Source: Oligoflexia bacterium
Lineage (GTDB): Bacteria; Bdellovibrionota; UBA1018
Assembly: GCA_014378465.1 (NCBI GenBank)
Contig: JACMNQ010000025.1
Span: forward strand, 45,211 to 109,210
Length of the DNA: 64,000 nucleotides
Direction: 5' to 3'
Shown one piece after another: positions 17,142 to 25,649 of the stretch. Within the stretch, counting starts at the first letter, position 1. Every line of letters starts with the position of its first letter. The notes beneath the pieces were generated by a model, which saw nothing but the letters and a program-made list of their open reading frames with translations, was not told where the DNA came from and searched no databases. Position numbers and translations under genes: made by a program.

Positions 17142-18586
17142 TCGGCACCTTCTTTTGCAGCTGGGGCAGGAACCCCGGGCAGACTGCCCGGCTTGAGAGT
17201 CACGACGGAACGGTGGTTCGGTAACAGGTACTGATTGGCCACACGCTTGACGTCATCTGAGGTCACCTTGAGGTATTTCGCGAGATCTTCAGCAAAACGC
17301 TGAGGATCATCAAAAACCATCTGCACGGTTCCGATCAAGGTTCCCAGTCCATGCGCGGTGCGAACACTGTCAACGACCTGCACGGTGAGCTGCCGTACCG
17401 CAAAGCGGATCTCCTCTTCAGTCACTCCCTTGAGCTGAATGTCTCTCACGAGAGCCTCCAGCCGCGCTTCAGCCTCGGTGGCGACATGTTTGCCCTTCAT
17501 CGTCGCCGTCATCATGAAAAGCCCTGGATAGGTCGGAGTGTACGCGACACCCGAAACATCAGACGCGATCTGCATTTCCTCAACGAGCTTCTGATGGCCC
17601 CGGGAATTCGTGCCCGCGAAAAGAACATTGGCCAGAACATCCAGCGCGTACGAGTCATCATTCTCAGCGCCACTGGCATGGTAAGCGAGAGAAAGGCGTT
17701 CGGTGGCGACTTGATCATAGAGCACGAGCCTGCGCTCTTCATTCTGTTCCTTCTCTTCAGGAATATCGCGCTTCGAGCGCTTGTGACCCGCGATGCCTCC
17801 ATAGGCCTTTTTGATTTTTTCGAACATCAAGTCCGTCTTGAAATCTCCGACGATCACGATCGTGGCGTTTCCAGGCTGGTAGTAGGTCGCGAAAAATTTC
17901 TTGAGATCCTCCACCGTCATCCTGCCCAGATCCTCAGGGTACCCGATCACGGGCCAGGAGTACGGGTGCGTGTGGTACGCAAGCGCCCAAAGCGCTTCCT
18001 GAACACGTCCGCCCGGTGAATTGTCAGTACGCAGGCGGCGCTCTTCGAAAACGACCTGTCTCTCGGTCTTGAACGCTTCTTCGTTCAGAGTGAGATGAGC
18101 CATGCGGTCAGATTCCATGTCAATCACCCGGTCCGTCAGGTTCGGAGTGAAAGTTTCGTGATAAACGGTATAGTCCCGCGTGGTGTAGGCGTTGACCGAA
18201 GCGCCGCGGGCTTCGAGCTGCAGAAAGAATTCCTTGGCGCCGTACTTCGGAGTGCCCTTGAACATGAGGTGTTCAAACAGATGCGCGATCCCGGTGATTC
18301 CGGGTCTCTCATCCACCGAGCCGACCTTGAACCAGCTTTGATAGGATATCACCGGAACGGTGTGATCTTCGACCATCAGTACGGTCAGGCCATTGGACAG
18401 AGTTCTCTTCTGGAGATCGAGATTGATCCCGAGATTCTGAAGCTCACTGGGTTTGGTGGCGCTTGCAGCGGGCCCCGGCAAGGCTGAGTCCGGTTTTTTG
18501 TGAGCCGTCGTGCAGGAAAGTCCGGAAGTCATCAGAAGAGCCAGGGTCAGCCCGGCAGTGACGGAAAATCGGTGATTCAGGGTCAT
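17138..18586 (-). CDS. M16-family zinc metallopeptidase (active subunit), exported
   Basis: 482 residues from the ATG at 18586, which has GAGGA with a five-base spacer. In-frame ATGs at 18592, 18598 and 18616 are alternatives. The N-terminus is a signal peptide (SVTAGLTLALLMTSGLSC). A Cys follows, but the lipobox is imperfect, so lipidation is uncertain. The zinc motif HLFEH is at 102-106, with the downstream Glu region VFEERRLRTDNSPGG. The C-terminal M16 domain is also present. It is expected to degrade peptides in the periplasm together with the inactive partner encoded downstream, whose start overlaps its stop. Confidence 0.9.
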   Translation of the reverse strand: MTLNHRFSVTAGLTLALLMTSGLSCTTAHKKPDSALPGPAASATKPSELQNLGINLDLQKRTLSNGLTVLMVEDHTVPVISYQSWFKVGSVDERPGITGIAHLFEHLMFKGTPKYGAKEFFLQLEARGASVNAYTTRDYTVYHETFTPNLTDRVIDMESDRMAHLTLNEEAFKTERQVVFEERRLRTDNSPGGRVQEALWALAYHTHPYSWPVIGYPEDLGRMTVEDLKKFFATYYQPGNATIVIVGDFKTDLMFEKIKKAYGGIAGHKRSKRDIPEEKEQNEERRLVLYDQVATERLSLAYHASGAENDDSYALDVLANVLFAGTNSRGHQKLVEEMQIASDVSGVAYTPTYPGLFMMTATMKGKHVATEAEARLEALVRDIQLKGVTEEEIRFAVRQLTVQVVDSVRTAHGLGTLIGTVQMVFDDPQRFAEDLAKYLKVTSDDVKRVANQYLLPNHRSVVTLKPGSLPGVPAPAAKEGAE

Positions 18587-18623
18587 GCGCATCCTCATCT
18601 TTTTGCTTAAATCCATCTTGTGC

Positions 18624-19625
18624 TCAGATCCATTTGCGAGCCTGATACCAGTCAATGGCATCCGCCATACCGGTGGCAAGCGTGAACTCAGGCTTGAAGC
18701 CCAGAAGCTCTCTGGCTTTCGCGTTCGAGCAGGTCCAGTAATCCGGCAGCAGTTCATTGAGTTTGTCGAGATTGAGTGGAAAGGTCCTGCCGGAAACCTT
18801 GCCCAGTCCGTGCATCCCGACTGCCATCGCCTTCAGCACGAAACTCGGAATGCGGATTTTCAGCGGCTCGCGATTGAGTCGCTCAGCGATCGTCGTCATC
18901 AAAGCCTCGTAAGTGACGATGTCATCACTGCAGAGGTAGAAAATTTCTCCAGAAGGAACTTTCGCGGGGGTCGCCACTCCGGCCTGCACGATTCCGCGGC
19001 AGAGGTCCCGCACGTGAACCATGCTGTAGTGCTTGTGGCCGTCATGAGACAGCCCTTTGAAAAGCGGCATGAGGTTTCTTGAAATCGTCTGGATGAAGAT
19101 GAAGGTGGCTTTGTCCTTCGGACCGTAGACCATCGGCGGGCGAATGATCGAGACCGGGTAGAGGTCCTTGAATTTCAACAGCTCCTGTTCGCCCTTGAGT
19201 TTGGCAGCTCCGTAAGCTGAAACGGGATGGTCCGAGTCAGTTTCAGTGCGAGGCTTTTCATGCTGCGCGGGACCGCCGGCGGCCAGACTGGAGACATAGA
19301 CGAAACGCTTCAGACCCGGACGGTGTTCGGCGACGGCCTTGGCCAGGCGCTCGGTTCCGCCCGCATTGAACTCAAAATAAGTTTTTCGATTTTTGGCGAC
19401 CGTCAGTCCGGCCAGGTGAAAAACATAATCCACACCTTTGACCGCTCGGCAGAGTGAATCGTAATCGGAAAGATCCCCTTCCACTCTTTCGTACTTGAGT
19501 CCCTCGAGATTCGACGGACTGGAGGTGCGGCGCATCAAGGCCGTCACATCAAATCCCAAATTGGTGAGCTCTTCGATCAGCGTGCTTCCGATGAATCCGC
19601 TCGCTCCAGTGACTAGGGCTTTCAT
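18624..19625 (-). CDS. NAD-dependent epimerase/dehydratase (extended SDR)
   Basis: 333 residues. It has the Rossmann NAD motif LVTGASGFIGSTL (4-16) and the catalytic YxxxK in SAYGAAKLKGEQ, with the upstream Ser in YVSSLAAGG. The closest general match is the extended SDR group of nucleotide-sugar epimerases, 3-beta-HSD-like enzymes and dihydroflavonol-reductase-like proteins. The early ALMRRTSSPSNLEGLKYER segment is typical of the latter. The substrate cannot be told from sequence. It is divergent from the MBL hydrolase gene and 38 bp upstream of the M16 pair on the same strand. Confidence 0.88.
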   Translation of the reverse strand: MKALVTGASGFIGSTLIEELTNLGFDVTALMRRTSSPSNLEGLKYERVEGDLSDYDSLCRAVKGVDYVFHLAGLTVAKNRKTYFEFNAGGTERLAKAVAEHRPGLKRFVYVSSLAAGGPAQHEKPRTETDSDHPVSAYGAAKLKGEQELLKFKDLYPVSIIRPPMVYGPKDKATFIFIQTISRNLMPLFKGLSHDGHKHYSMVHVRDLCRGIVQAGVATPAKVPSGEIFYLCSDDIVTYEALMTTIAERLNREPLKIRIPSFVLKAMAVGMHGLGKVSGRTFPLNLDKLNELLPDYWTCSNAKARELLGFKPEFTLATGMADAIDWYQARKWI

Positions 19626-19669
19626 AATTGAACTTTCATAAATATAAAGGATCTGAGGTACCTGAGCTC

Positions 19670-20452
19670 ATGTCCAAAATCAAGTTGACGATCCTCGGCT
19701 GCGGCACTTCGACAGGCGTTCCGCTCATCAGCTGCAAGTGCTCGGTCTGTCGTTCGAAGAATAAAAAGAATCACAGGTTGCGCGCTTCCGTCTGGGTTCA
19801 GACTCAGGGAAAGAGCCTTCTGGTCGATACTTCGCCTGACTTCAGGCAACAGGCACTGCGTGAGAAGATTTCGCACATCGATGCAGTCCTCTACACGCAT
19901 CCCCATGCTGATCACATTCATGGCATTGATGAACTTCGAAGTTATAATTATATTCAGAAGTCCTCAATCCCCGTTTACGGAAATGACTGGACGTGTGAGG
20001 AGCTGCGCGTAAAGTTTTCTTACATCTTCAGACCTCAGAAAGTCGAAGGCGGAGGAATTCCCCTGCTGGAACTGAATGAGTTCAAGGCCTCGCAGGAACA
20101 CCTCGACATTGCGGGAGTCGCCGTCATTCCAGTTTCACTCAAGCACGGATCCAAGGAATGCGTCGCTTATCGCTTCGGCGACATCGCATATGTGACTGAC
20201 TGCAGCTCAATCCCTGAAGAGTCGCTCAAGAGGCTTCAGGGGCTCAAAGTTCTCATTCTCGATTGTCTGCGACTTGAACGCCATGGCACTCACTTCAATC
20301 TGGATCAGGCTCTTGAAAATATCCAGGTTCTGCGCCCGAAAAAAACTATATTGACGCACATGGGTCACGATTTTGACTACACTAAAATGAGCAAGAACCT
20401 TCCCAAAGGCGTGACACTGGCCTATGACGGCTTAAAGGTAATTACATCATGA
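19670..20452 (+). CDS. MBL-fold metal-dependent hydrolase (PhnP-like)
   Basis: 260 residues from the ATG at 19670; an upstream in-frame TTG at 19628 is less likely. It opens with KLTILGCGTSTGVPLISCKCSVC (read in part), as in PhnP-type phosphodiesterases, where the CxCxxC cluster (22-27) binds an extra zinc. The metallo-beta-lactamase motif THPHADHIHG is at 76-85, and later metal ligands lie in VTDCSS, LDCLR and LTHMGHD. PhnP opens cyclic ribose phosphates, but no phn genes are present, so the substrate is open. The stop overlaps the ald start as ATGA. Confidence 0.88.
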   Translation: MSKIKLTILGCGTSTGVPLISCKCSVCRSKNKKNHRLRASVWVQTQGKSLLVDTSPDFRQQALREKISHIDAVLYTHPHADHIHGIDELRSYNYIQKSSIPVYGNDWTCEELRVKFSYIFRPQKVEGGGIPLLELNEFKASQEHLDIAGVAVIPVSLKHGSKECVAYRFGDIAYVTDCSSIPEESLKRLQGLKVLILDCLRLERHGTHFNLDQALENIQVLRPKKTILTHMGHDFDYTKMSKNLPKGVTLAYDGLKVITS

Positions 20453-21555
20453 TTGTTGGCGTCCCCAGAGAGATCAAGAACAAGGAAAACCGGGTCGGAA
20501 TGGTCGTCGCGGGCGTGAGAGCGCTCAGCCAGGCGGGACACCGAGTTCTGGTCCAGAAGAATGCCGGGCTTGGCGCCGGAATCTCTGATGAGGACTACCG
20601 CAAGGCAGGCGCCACGATTCTCGAGCATGCCAAAGAGATCTACGACAAATCCGACATGATCATGAAGGTGAAAGAGCCCTTGCCAGAAGAGTATCCTCTC
20701 CTGCGTGAAGGCCAGATTCTATACACCTACCTCCATCTGGCCGCGGATGAACGACTCACGAAAGCGCTGATGGAACGCAAGATCGTCGGGATCGCCTATG
20801 AGACCATTCAGACCCCGGATGGCCACCTGCCCCTGCTGGCTCCGATGAGCGCGGTCGCGGGCCGCATGGCCACTCAGATCGGCGCCACTTACCTGCAGCA
20901 TGATCACGGCGGCAAAGGCATGCTCCTCGGTGGAGTCACCGGAGTGAACCGTGCCCAGGTCGTCGTGCTGGGCGGAGGCGTTGTCGGAATCAATGCCGCG
21001 AAAATGGCAGTGGGCCTCGGCGCTCAAGTGACCATTCTGGACGTCAACGTCGGTCGCCTCGATTACCTGGCCGACATCTTCGGCAATGAAGTGACCACTC
21101 TTTACTCCAACGTTGAACAGATTGAAAAATCCGTCCGCTCCGCCGATCTCGTCATTGGCGCGATCCTCGTTCCGGGCGCGAAAGCTCTGAAACTGGTCAC
21201 TCGAGAAATGGTTTCGCACATGTCTCCCGGTGGAGTGATTGTGGATGTGGCCGTCGACCAGGGCGGATCCGTCGAAACCTGCCGGCCCACCAGCCATGAG
21301 CATCCGACTTACACGGTCGACGGAGTGATTCACTATGCAGTGACGAACATGCCGGGTGCGGTTCCTCGCACTTCGACTTACGCACTCACGAATGTCACTC
21401 TCAAGTACGCCGTGATGATCGCGAACCTGGGTTGGAAAGAGGCCGTCAGCCGAGATGAAGCACTCCTCAAGGGAGTGAACATCCTGAACGGCAAGGTTGC
21501 CTACAAGCAAGTCGCCGACGACCTTGGTCTCGCCTACGAGCCTGTGAGACTCTAG
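20449..21555 (+). CDS. ald: Alanine dehydrogenase
   Basis: 368 residues, normal for the family. It catalyses reversible NAD-dependent deamination of L-alanine to pyruvate and ammonium. The N-terminal [18 protein letters not shown], the substrate-side KVKEP and AAHL-like [12 protein letters not shown], the Rossmann [32 protein letters not shown] and [11 protein letters not shown] motifs are all typical. In a protein-eating bacterium it would feed amino-acid carbon into pyruvate, which is inference. It is coupled to the preceding MBL hydrolase by a 4-bp overlap. Confidence 0.96.
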   Translation: MIVGVPREIKNKENRVGMVVAGVRALSQAGHRVLVQKNAGLGAGISDEDYRKAGATILEHAKEIYDKSDMIMKVKEPLPEEYPLLREGQILYTYLHLAADERLTKALMERKIVGIAYETIQTPDGHLPLLAPMSAVAGRMATQIGATYLQHDHGGKGMLLGGVTGVNRAQVVVLGGGVVGINAAKMAVGLGAQVTILDVNVGRLDYLADIFGNEVTTLYSNVEQIEKSVRSADLVIGAILVPGAKALKLVTREMVSHMSPGGVIVDVAVDQGGSVETCRPTSHEHPTYTVDGVIHYAVTNMPGAVPRTSTYALTNVTLKYAVMIANLGWKEAVSRDEALLKGVNILNGKVAYKQVADDLGLAYEPVRL

Positions 21556-21588
21556 GAGTTTGCAGGCCTGAGCCGCAGAGTTTGCAGG
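21556..21588 (+). repeat. Two direct copies of GAGTTTGCAGG, 22 bp apart
   Basis: The 11-bp sequence occurs at 21556-21566 and 21578-21588, directly after the ald stop and upstream of fliL. A 22-bp period is about two helical turns, so two protein subunits would bind the same DNA face. This could be an activator site for fliL or simply a short chance repeat. No clear promoter hexamers follow it. Confidence 0.4.
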
Positions 21589-21616
21589 TGCGCAGGACTT
21601 ATGTCAGACTTCAGAA

Positions 21617-22192
21617 ATGTCCGACGCCAAACCTGCAGCTGCACCTTCTCAATCCGGTGGATCCAAACTCCCCCTGATTCTGGCGCTCGTCAATACGGTC
21701 GTCGTTCTGGCAGGACTGGGCACTCTCGTATACACGCGAGTCCTCTACAAGAAGCCTCCGATCACGGAAGATGGGGCCCGTGAAGAGCTGGAGAAGAAGC
21801 TGGCGGCGAGCGCGAAGAAAGCCAAAGCGGTCAAAGCGCTCATCAAGTTTGAGCCGATGACCGTCAATATCAAGGCGACTCAGTCCTCCGCGCCTCAGGC
21901 GGCCGGCGCGCCTCCGGCTCCATCCAAGATGCACTATGTGAACGTCGGTTTCTTTCTCGAGATCCGGGACAGTGATGACGAATCACTCATCGCCGACATC
22001 AAACCCAAATTCCTCGACAAGCTTCTGCAGACCCTCGGCAACATGAACTACGAAGAGCTCACCACCGTGCAGGGCCGCTATATCCTCCGCACGAAGATCG
22101 TCAACCTGATCAATCAGCTGGCCAATGCGGGTCAGAAGAACGCCGATCCCGTCGCCACTCAGGTGTACTTCACGGATTTCGTGGTTCAATAG
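21617..22192 (+). CDS. fliL: Flagellar basal body-associated protein FliL family (orphan)
   Basis: 191 residues. The N-terminus is polar, followed by one transmembrane helix (about 18-40, LPLILALVNTVVVLAGLGTL) and a periplasmic FliL domain. Conserved features are KFEPMTVNIKA, MHYVNVGFFLEI, ELTTVQGRYILRTKIVNLIN and the terminal VYFTDFVVQ. FliL surrounds the stator in flagellar motors. No other flagellar gene is near, so this is an orphan copy that may work with a distant motor or with another ExbB/MotA-type complex. An Ala/Pro-rich linker lies at 85-100. Confidence 0.85.
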   Translation: MSDAKPAAAPSQSGGSKLPLILALVNTVVVLAGLGTLVYTRVLYKKPPITEDGAREELEKKLAASAKKAKAVKALIKFEPMTVNIKATQSSAPQAAGAPPAPSKMHYVNVGFFLEIRDSDDESLIADIKPKFLDKLLQTLGNMNYEELTTVQGRYILRTKIVNLINQLANAGQKNADPVATQVYFTDFVVQ

Positions 22193-22259
22193 GCGCTTTA
22201 TCACTCGCGCTTCCACACTTCCCCTCAACCCATTGAGCTGATGAGCCGATTCAGTATTG

Positions 22260-23957
22260 ATGGACTTTGCCCGAACACACAGATGCCGCGGTTCAGCGAC
22301 AAAAAATTGGCGGACTCTTGCCCGAACGCTGGCTGTGACTTTGGGCTGTTCACTGGTCGTCGCGCACTCCGCTCATGCAACCAACACTCCCATGAAGAAC
22401 TTCGTTTATTGGGAAACGCGCGCCAACGCGGCAGCCACTCGCTCCAACGAAACCTTCGTCGTCGAACATTTTGAAATCCCGCTCTCCGCTCTCCAGCACA
22501 GCTTCTCGGATCAACTCGATCCGAAAATCAGAAACTCCCTGATCTTCAATAAAGGCGGAAAGCCCTTTGTACGCTGGATCATCAATCCGGACGACACGAA
22601 GTGGTGCTTCAAGATTCAGGACTGGTTGAGATCCAAGGGGCTCGATGATCACATGTATCAGTTCTTCAGCGGTCACCGAACCGCCTCCCGCAGCATCATC
22701 GTCGAAAATCATCAGAACGGCGTGCAATTTTCAGTCAAAGTCTCCACCAACCGAACGGGCGGAATGTGGCAGGACAAAGTCATGGATGTGGAGGATGCCG
22801 CACAAGTTCGCTGGGCGGATCATTTCGTGGGAGAAGGCGTACCCATGGAGATGATGCCTCCTTCCCATCTGGCGCGCCAGGCCCCCGACGTCCCCCAGGC
22901 CATGGAGATGGCGCCTCCCTCGCACTCTGCTCGAGAAGGATTTCCTGAGCCTGAAACACCCCCCATTCCGCGCGACAAGCGGCAGGACGCGACTGACGCA
23001 AGGCAGGTTCGGCTGGCAAACCGCTACCTGGGGCTGGGTAAACCGCTCGAAGAAGAAAGAGTTCGGCCCCACCAGATGAGCGCACTCCATGGACCCATCA
23101 GAACGGTTTCCGACACGCCTTTCCGCCGCATTCACTTCGATCACTTCAAAGTGCTGGATGAACCCGCCGAATTTGACATCGGGGAAATCGACCAGGCCAT
23201 GCTGATCCGTTCTCTCGGCGAACTCAACGAAGGCAAATACAACTACCTCCCCGGATTCTCCGCGATGCACGAGCATGTCGGGAAGGAAATCGCCGAGCGC
23301 AACGGGAGCCATGACCCGGCCACTTACTGGAACGAGCACTACAACAAGCCACTGGCCCGCGCCCTTGCAGAGTTCAGTGCACATTTTGGATTGAGTTACG
23401 ACTCACCCCACTCTCAGAACTTTCTGATTGAACTCGACCTGAACTATCGCCCCACGGGCAAGATCATCCTGCGGGACTTCGGAGACTCATATGCGTTTCG
23501 CGGCTTCTTCGAAGCGCTGGGTGAGATCGATTTTCTCGAACAGTGGTCTCCGGAGAACGTCTTGAGCAACCCAATGACTGCTGTTGGAATTCTCCACGGC
23601 AACACGGCCCCCTCGTGGCTCCCCGATGAAAAGTATGACGCCTGGGGAACCGAGTTTTTTCAAGAATATGAAAAAACCTTTTCACAACTCACCGGAGTGC
23701 CTGAGAGGGAACTCAATCGCGCTCCACTGGAGAAAGAGGGACGCTACTTCACCAAGACCTACTCCTCAGGAAGTCTCGGTTACCTGAAGTACCTCATCAT
23801 CGCGGAATGTTTTCAGGGAAAACTCGTCACTTCAGATGGGAATCCCTGTCCGGAACACCTCAAGCGCAAGATGTTCTTTCCGAAGCATGAACGCTGCAGC
23901 GAACTTCTGAAGCCTTCTGAGAAAAAGTATTATTATCCGGGCCCCACACGCAAATGA
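22260..23957 (+). CDS. Exported NIS-synthetase/kinase-like protein, copy 1 (with insert)
   Basis: 565 residues from the ATG at 22260 (a TTG directly precedes it). A signal peptide with a long basic n-region ends near residue 40 (VVAHSAHA). It is a clear paralogue of the next gene over its whole length. Shared blocks in order are WIINPxDTKW, HRTASRSI (139-146), FSVKVSTNRTGG (157-168), WNEHYNKPLARALAEF, SPHSQNFLIEL (382-392) and KIILRDFGDSYAF. The SRS, K...R, HSQN and RDFGD series matches the spacing style of ATP-binding residues in IucA/IucC siderophore synthetases and kinase-like folds. This copy has an extra segment around 195-270 holding PPSHLAR and PPSHSAR repeats. Function unknown; enzymatic role is inference. 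Confidence 0.65.
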   Translation: MDFARTHRCRGSATKNWRTLARTLAVTLGCSLVVAHSAHATNTPMKNFVYWETRANAAATRSNETFVVEHFEIPLSALQHSFSDQLDPKIRNSLIFNKGGKPFVRWIINPDDTKWCFKIQDWLRSKGLDDHMYQFFSGHRTASRSIIVENHQNGVQFSVKVSTNRTGGMWQDKVMDVEDAAQVRWADHFVGEGVPMEMMPPSHLARQAPDVPQAMEMAPPSHSAREGFPEPETPPIPRDKRQDATDARQVRLANRYLGLGKPLEEERVRPHQMSALHGPIRTVSDTPFRRIHFDHFKVLDEPAEFDIGEIDQAMLIRSLGELNEGKYNYLPGFSAMHEHVGKEIAERNGSHDPATYWNEHYNKPLARALAEFSAHFGLSYDSPHSQNFLIELDLNYRPTGKIILRDFGDSYAFRGFFEALGEIDFLEQWSPENVLSNPMTAVGILHGNTAPSWLPDEKYDAWGTEFFQEYEKTFSQLTGVPERELNRAPLEKEGRYFTKTYSSGSLGYLKYLIIAECFQGKLVTSDGNPCPEHLKRKMFFPKHERCSELLKPSEKKYYYPGPTRK

Positions 23958-24113
23958 TCTTGCGTCGGCCATCCTCTACACTTTTTGAAAGCAGCGCCAG
24001 AATACTGACTGGGCAAGATGTTTCCACCTCGAACGCCATGTAAAAATCAATCGCGAACGCCCGAGACACACGATACGCTTTCAAGAGCGCAGTCCATTTT
24101 GAAAGGGATCCCC

Positions 24114-25571
24114 ATGCTTAAAATTCTGAATCGTAGCCACTTCCTGCTTTTGAGCGGTATCGCCGCACTCTCCCTGACCTCATCCTCCCTTTTCGCAGCC
24201 GGTCCGGCCACTCCCCTGTTGCCTACCGTGAAGCAGCTGGTTCAATGGGAAACCGGCTCAAACGCCGTGGCGAATCGCTCGGCTGAACCGATCGCCATCG
24301 AACACTATGAAATCCCGCTCTCTGCCATGGGCCACAGCTTTTCTGAAAATCTCGAAGCTGATGTGAGAGACGCGCTGGTGTTCAGGAAGAACGGTGTGGA
24401 GACGGTTCGCTGGATCATCAATCCCGAAGACACGAAATGGCACAAGGAACTGGAGACCTGGTTGAAGAAGAAAGGCTTGAGCGTTGAACGCCACCACTTC
24501 TTCACCGGTTACCTTACCGCCTCACGCAGCATGATCCTCTCCAATCCCGAAAACAAAGCACAGTTCTCGGCCAAGGTTTCCACCGATCGCACCGGCGGCA
24601 ACTGGCGCGACAAGCATCAAGGCGTCAGTGATGCCGAGCAGGTTCGCATGGCGGATGGATACCTGGCTGAAGGCGCTCCAGCAGTGGATCCGAGCGGCGG
24701 AAAAGTTCACGCTCAGAATGGCCAGTCCGCACTGAAGCAGGCCCTGTTCGACGCTCAGGCGGGAGTCGTCATCTTTGACCACTTCAAGGTTCTGGATGAG
24801 CCGGCTGAATTTGAAATCGAAGACGGCCTCGATCAAGCCATGTTGGTTCGCTCGCTGGGTGATCTCCCTCATGGCAGCAATTACTACCTTCCTGGTTTCT
24901 CCGCGATGCATGATGCCACTGGCCGCGCGATCGCGCTCATGAATGGCAGCACCAACCCGGAACAATTCTGGAACGAACATTACAACAAGGCTCTGGGCCG
25001 CGCGGTCGCCGAGTTCAATGCTCACTACGGCCTCACTTACGATTCTCCGCACTCTCAGAATTTCATGATCGAGCTCGACGCCAACTTCAAGCCCACGGGC
25101 AAGATCGTGTTTCGTGACTTCGGAGACTCCTACGCCTTCAAAGGGCTTTTTGAAGCTCTTGGCGAACATGAGTTTTTGAAGGAATGGGAAGCCGACAACA
25201 TTCTCGACAATCCGATGGTCGCTGTCGGAATTTTGCATGGGAACGAAGATCCCAAGTGGATCACTGACGCCATCTACACTCAGTGGGGCCATGACTTCTT
25301 CGCCGAGTACGAAAAGACTTTTTCCGCTCTGACCGGGGTCCCGCTCTCTGAACTCAACCGCTCCACGATGACTCAGAACGGCAAATACGTTTCCAAGGGC
25401 TACAACGGCCACAGCCTGGGCTTTCAGCGCTACCTCTCGATCGCGGAATGCTTTCATGGCAAGAAAGTCACTCGCACCGGTATCCCCTGCCCTGAGCACC
25501 TGCTCCGCAAGATCGTTCCGGGCGCCGCCTGCATGAACGACGTCAAGAAGGCTGGCTACTTCAGAAAGTGA
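24114..25571 (+). CDS. Exported NIS-synthetase/kinase-like protein, copy 2
   Basis: 485 residues from the ATG at 24114, which has AAAGGG about eight bases upstream; the open frame extends to 24018 but without a signal peptide at its start. Residues 1-29 are a Sec signal peptide ending SLFA. It is a tandem paralogue of the upstream gene. The shared core includes LTASRSM (134-140), FSAKVSTDRTGG (151-162), WNEHYNKALGRAVAEF, SPHSQNFMIEL (311-321) and KIVFRDFGDSYAF (330-342). The HxQN and RDFG blocks resemble the Mg-ATP site of NIS synthetases; those enzymes lack signal peptides. Two late Cys (CFHGK, CPEH) are conserved between copies. A strong terminator follows. Confidence 0.7.
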   Translation: MLKILNRSHFLLLSGIAALSLTSSSLFAAGPATPLLPTVKQLVQWETGSNAVANRSAEPIAIEHYEIPLSAMGHSFSENLEADVRDALVFRKNGVETVRWIINPEDTKWHKELETWLKKKGLSVERHHFFTGYLTASRSMILSNPENKAQFSAKVSTDRTGGNWRDKHQGVSDAEQVRMADGYLAEGAPAVDPSGGKVHAQNGQSALKQALFDAQAGVVIFDHFKVLDEPAEFEIEDGLDQAMLVRSLGDLPHGSNYYLPGFSAMHDATGRAIALMNGSTNPEQFWNEHYNKALGRAVAEFNAHYGLTYDSPHSQNFMIELDANFKPTGKIVFRDFGDSYAFKGLFEALGEHEFLKEWEADNILDNPMVAVGILHGNEDPKWITDAIYTQWGHDFFAEYEKTFSALTGVPLSELNRSTMTQNGKYVSKGYNGHSLGFQRYLSIAECFHGKKVTRTGIPCPEHLLRKIVPGAACMNDVKKAGYFRK

Positions 25572-25591
25572 CGCCTTGAAAATTCAGTAAA

Positions 25592-25627
25592 AAAAGGGAC
25601 CCTGCTGATCACAGCAGGGTCCCTTTT
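25592..25627. terminator. Bidirectional rho-independent terminator
   Basis: A 12-bp perfect stem (GGGACCCTGCTG, loop ATCA, CAGCAGGGTCCC) is flanked by A-tract and TTTT on opposite sides, so it can end transcription in both directions. It lies between the convergent copy 2 gene and the outer-membrane protein gene. Confidence 0.9.
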
Positions 25628-25649
25628 CAATTGATGATGCTCAGGCGTC

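Noticed and set aside
24018..24113. N-terminal extension of exported copy 2
   Set aside because: The added residues would push the signal peptide inward; the ATG at 24114 has a good ribosome-binding site and a clean signal peptide.
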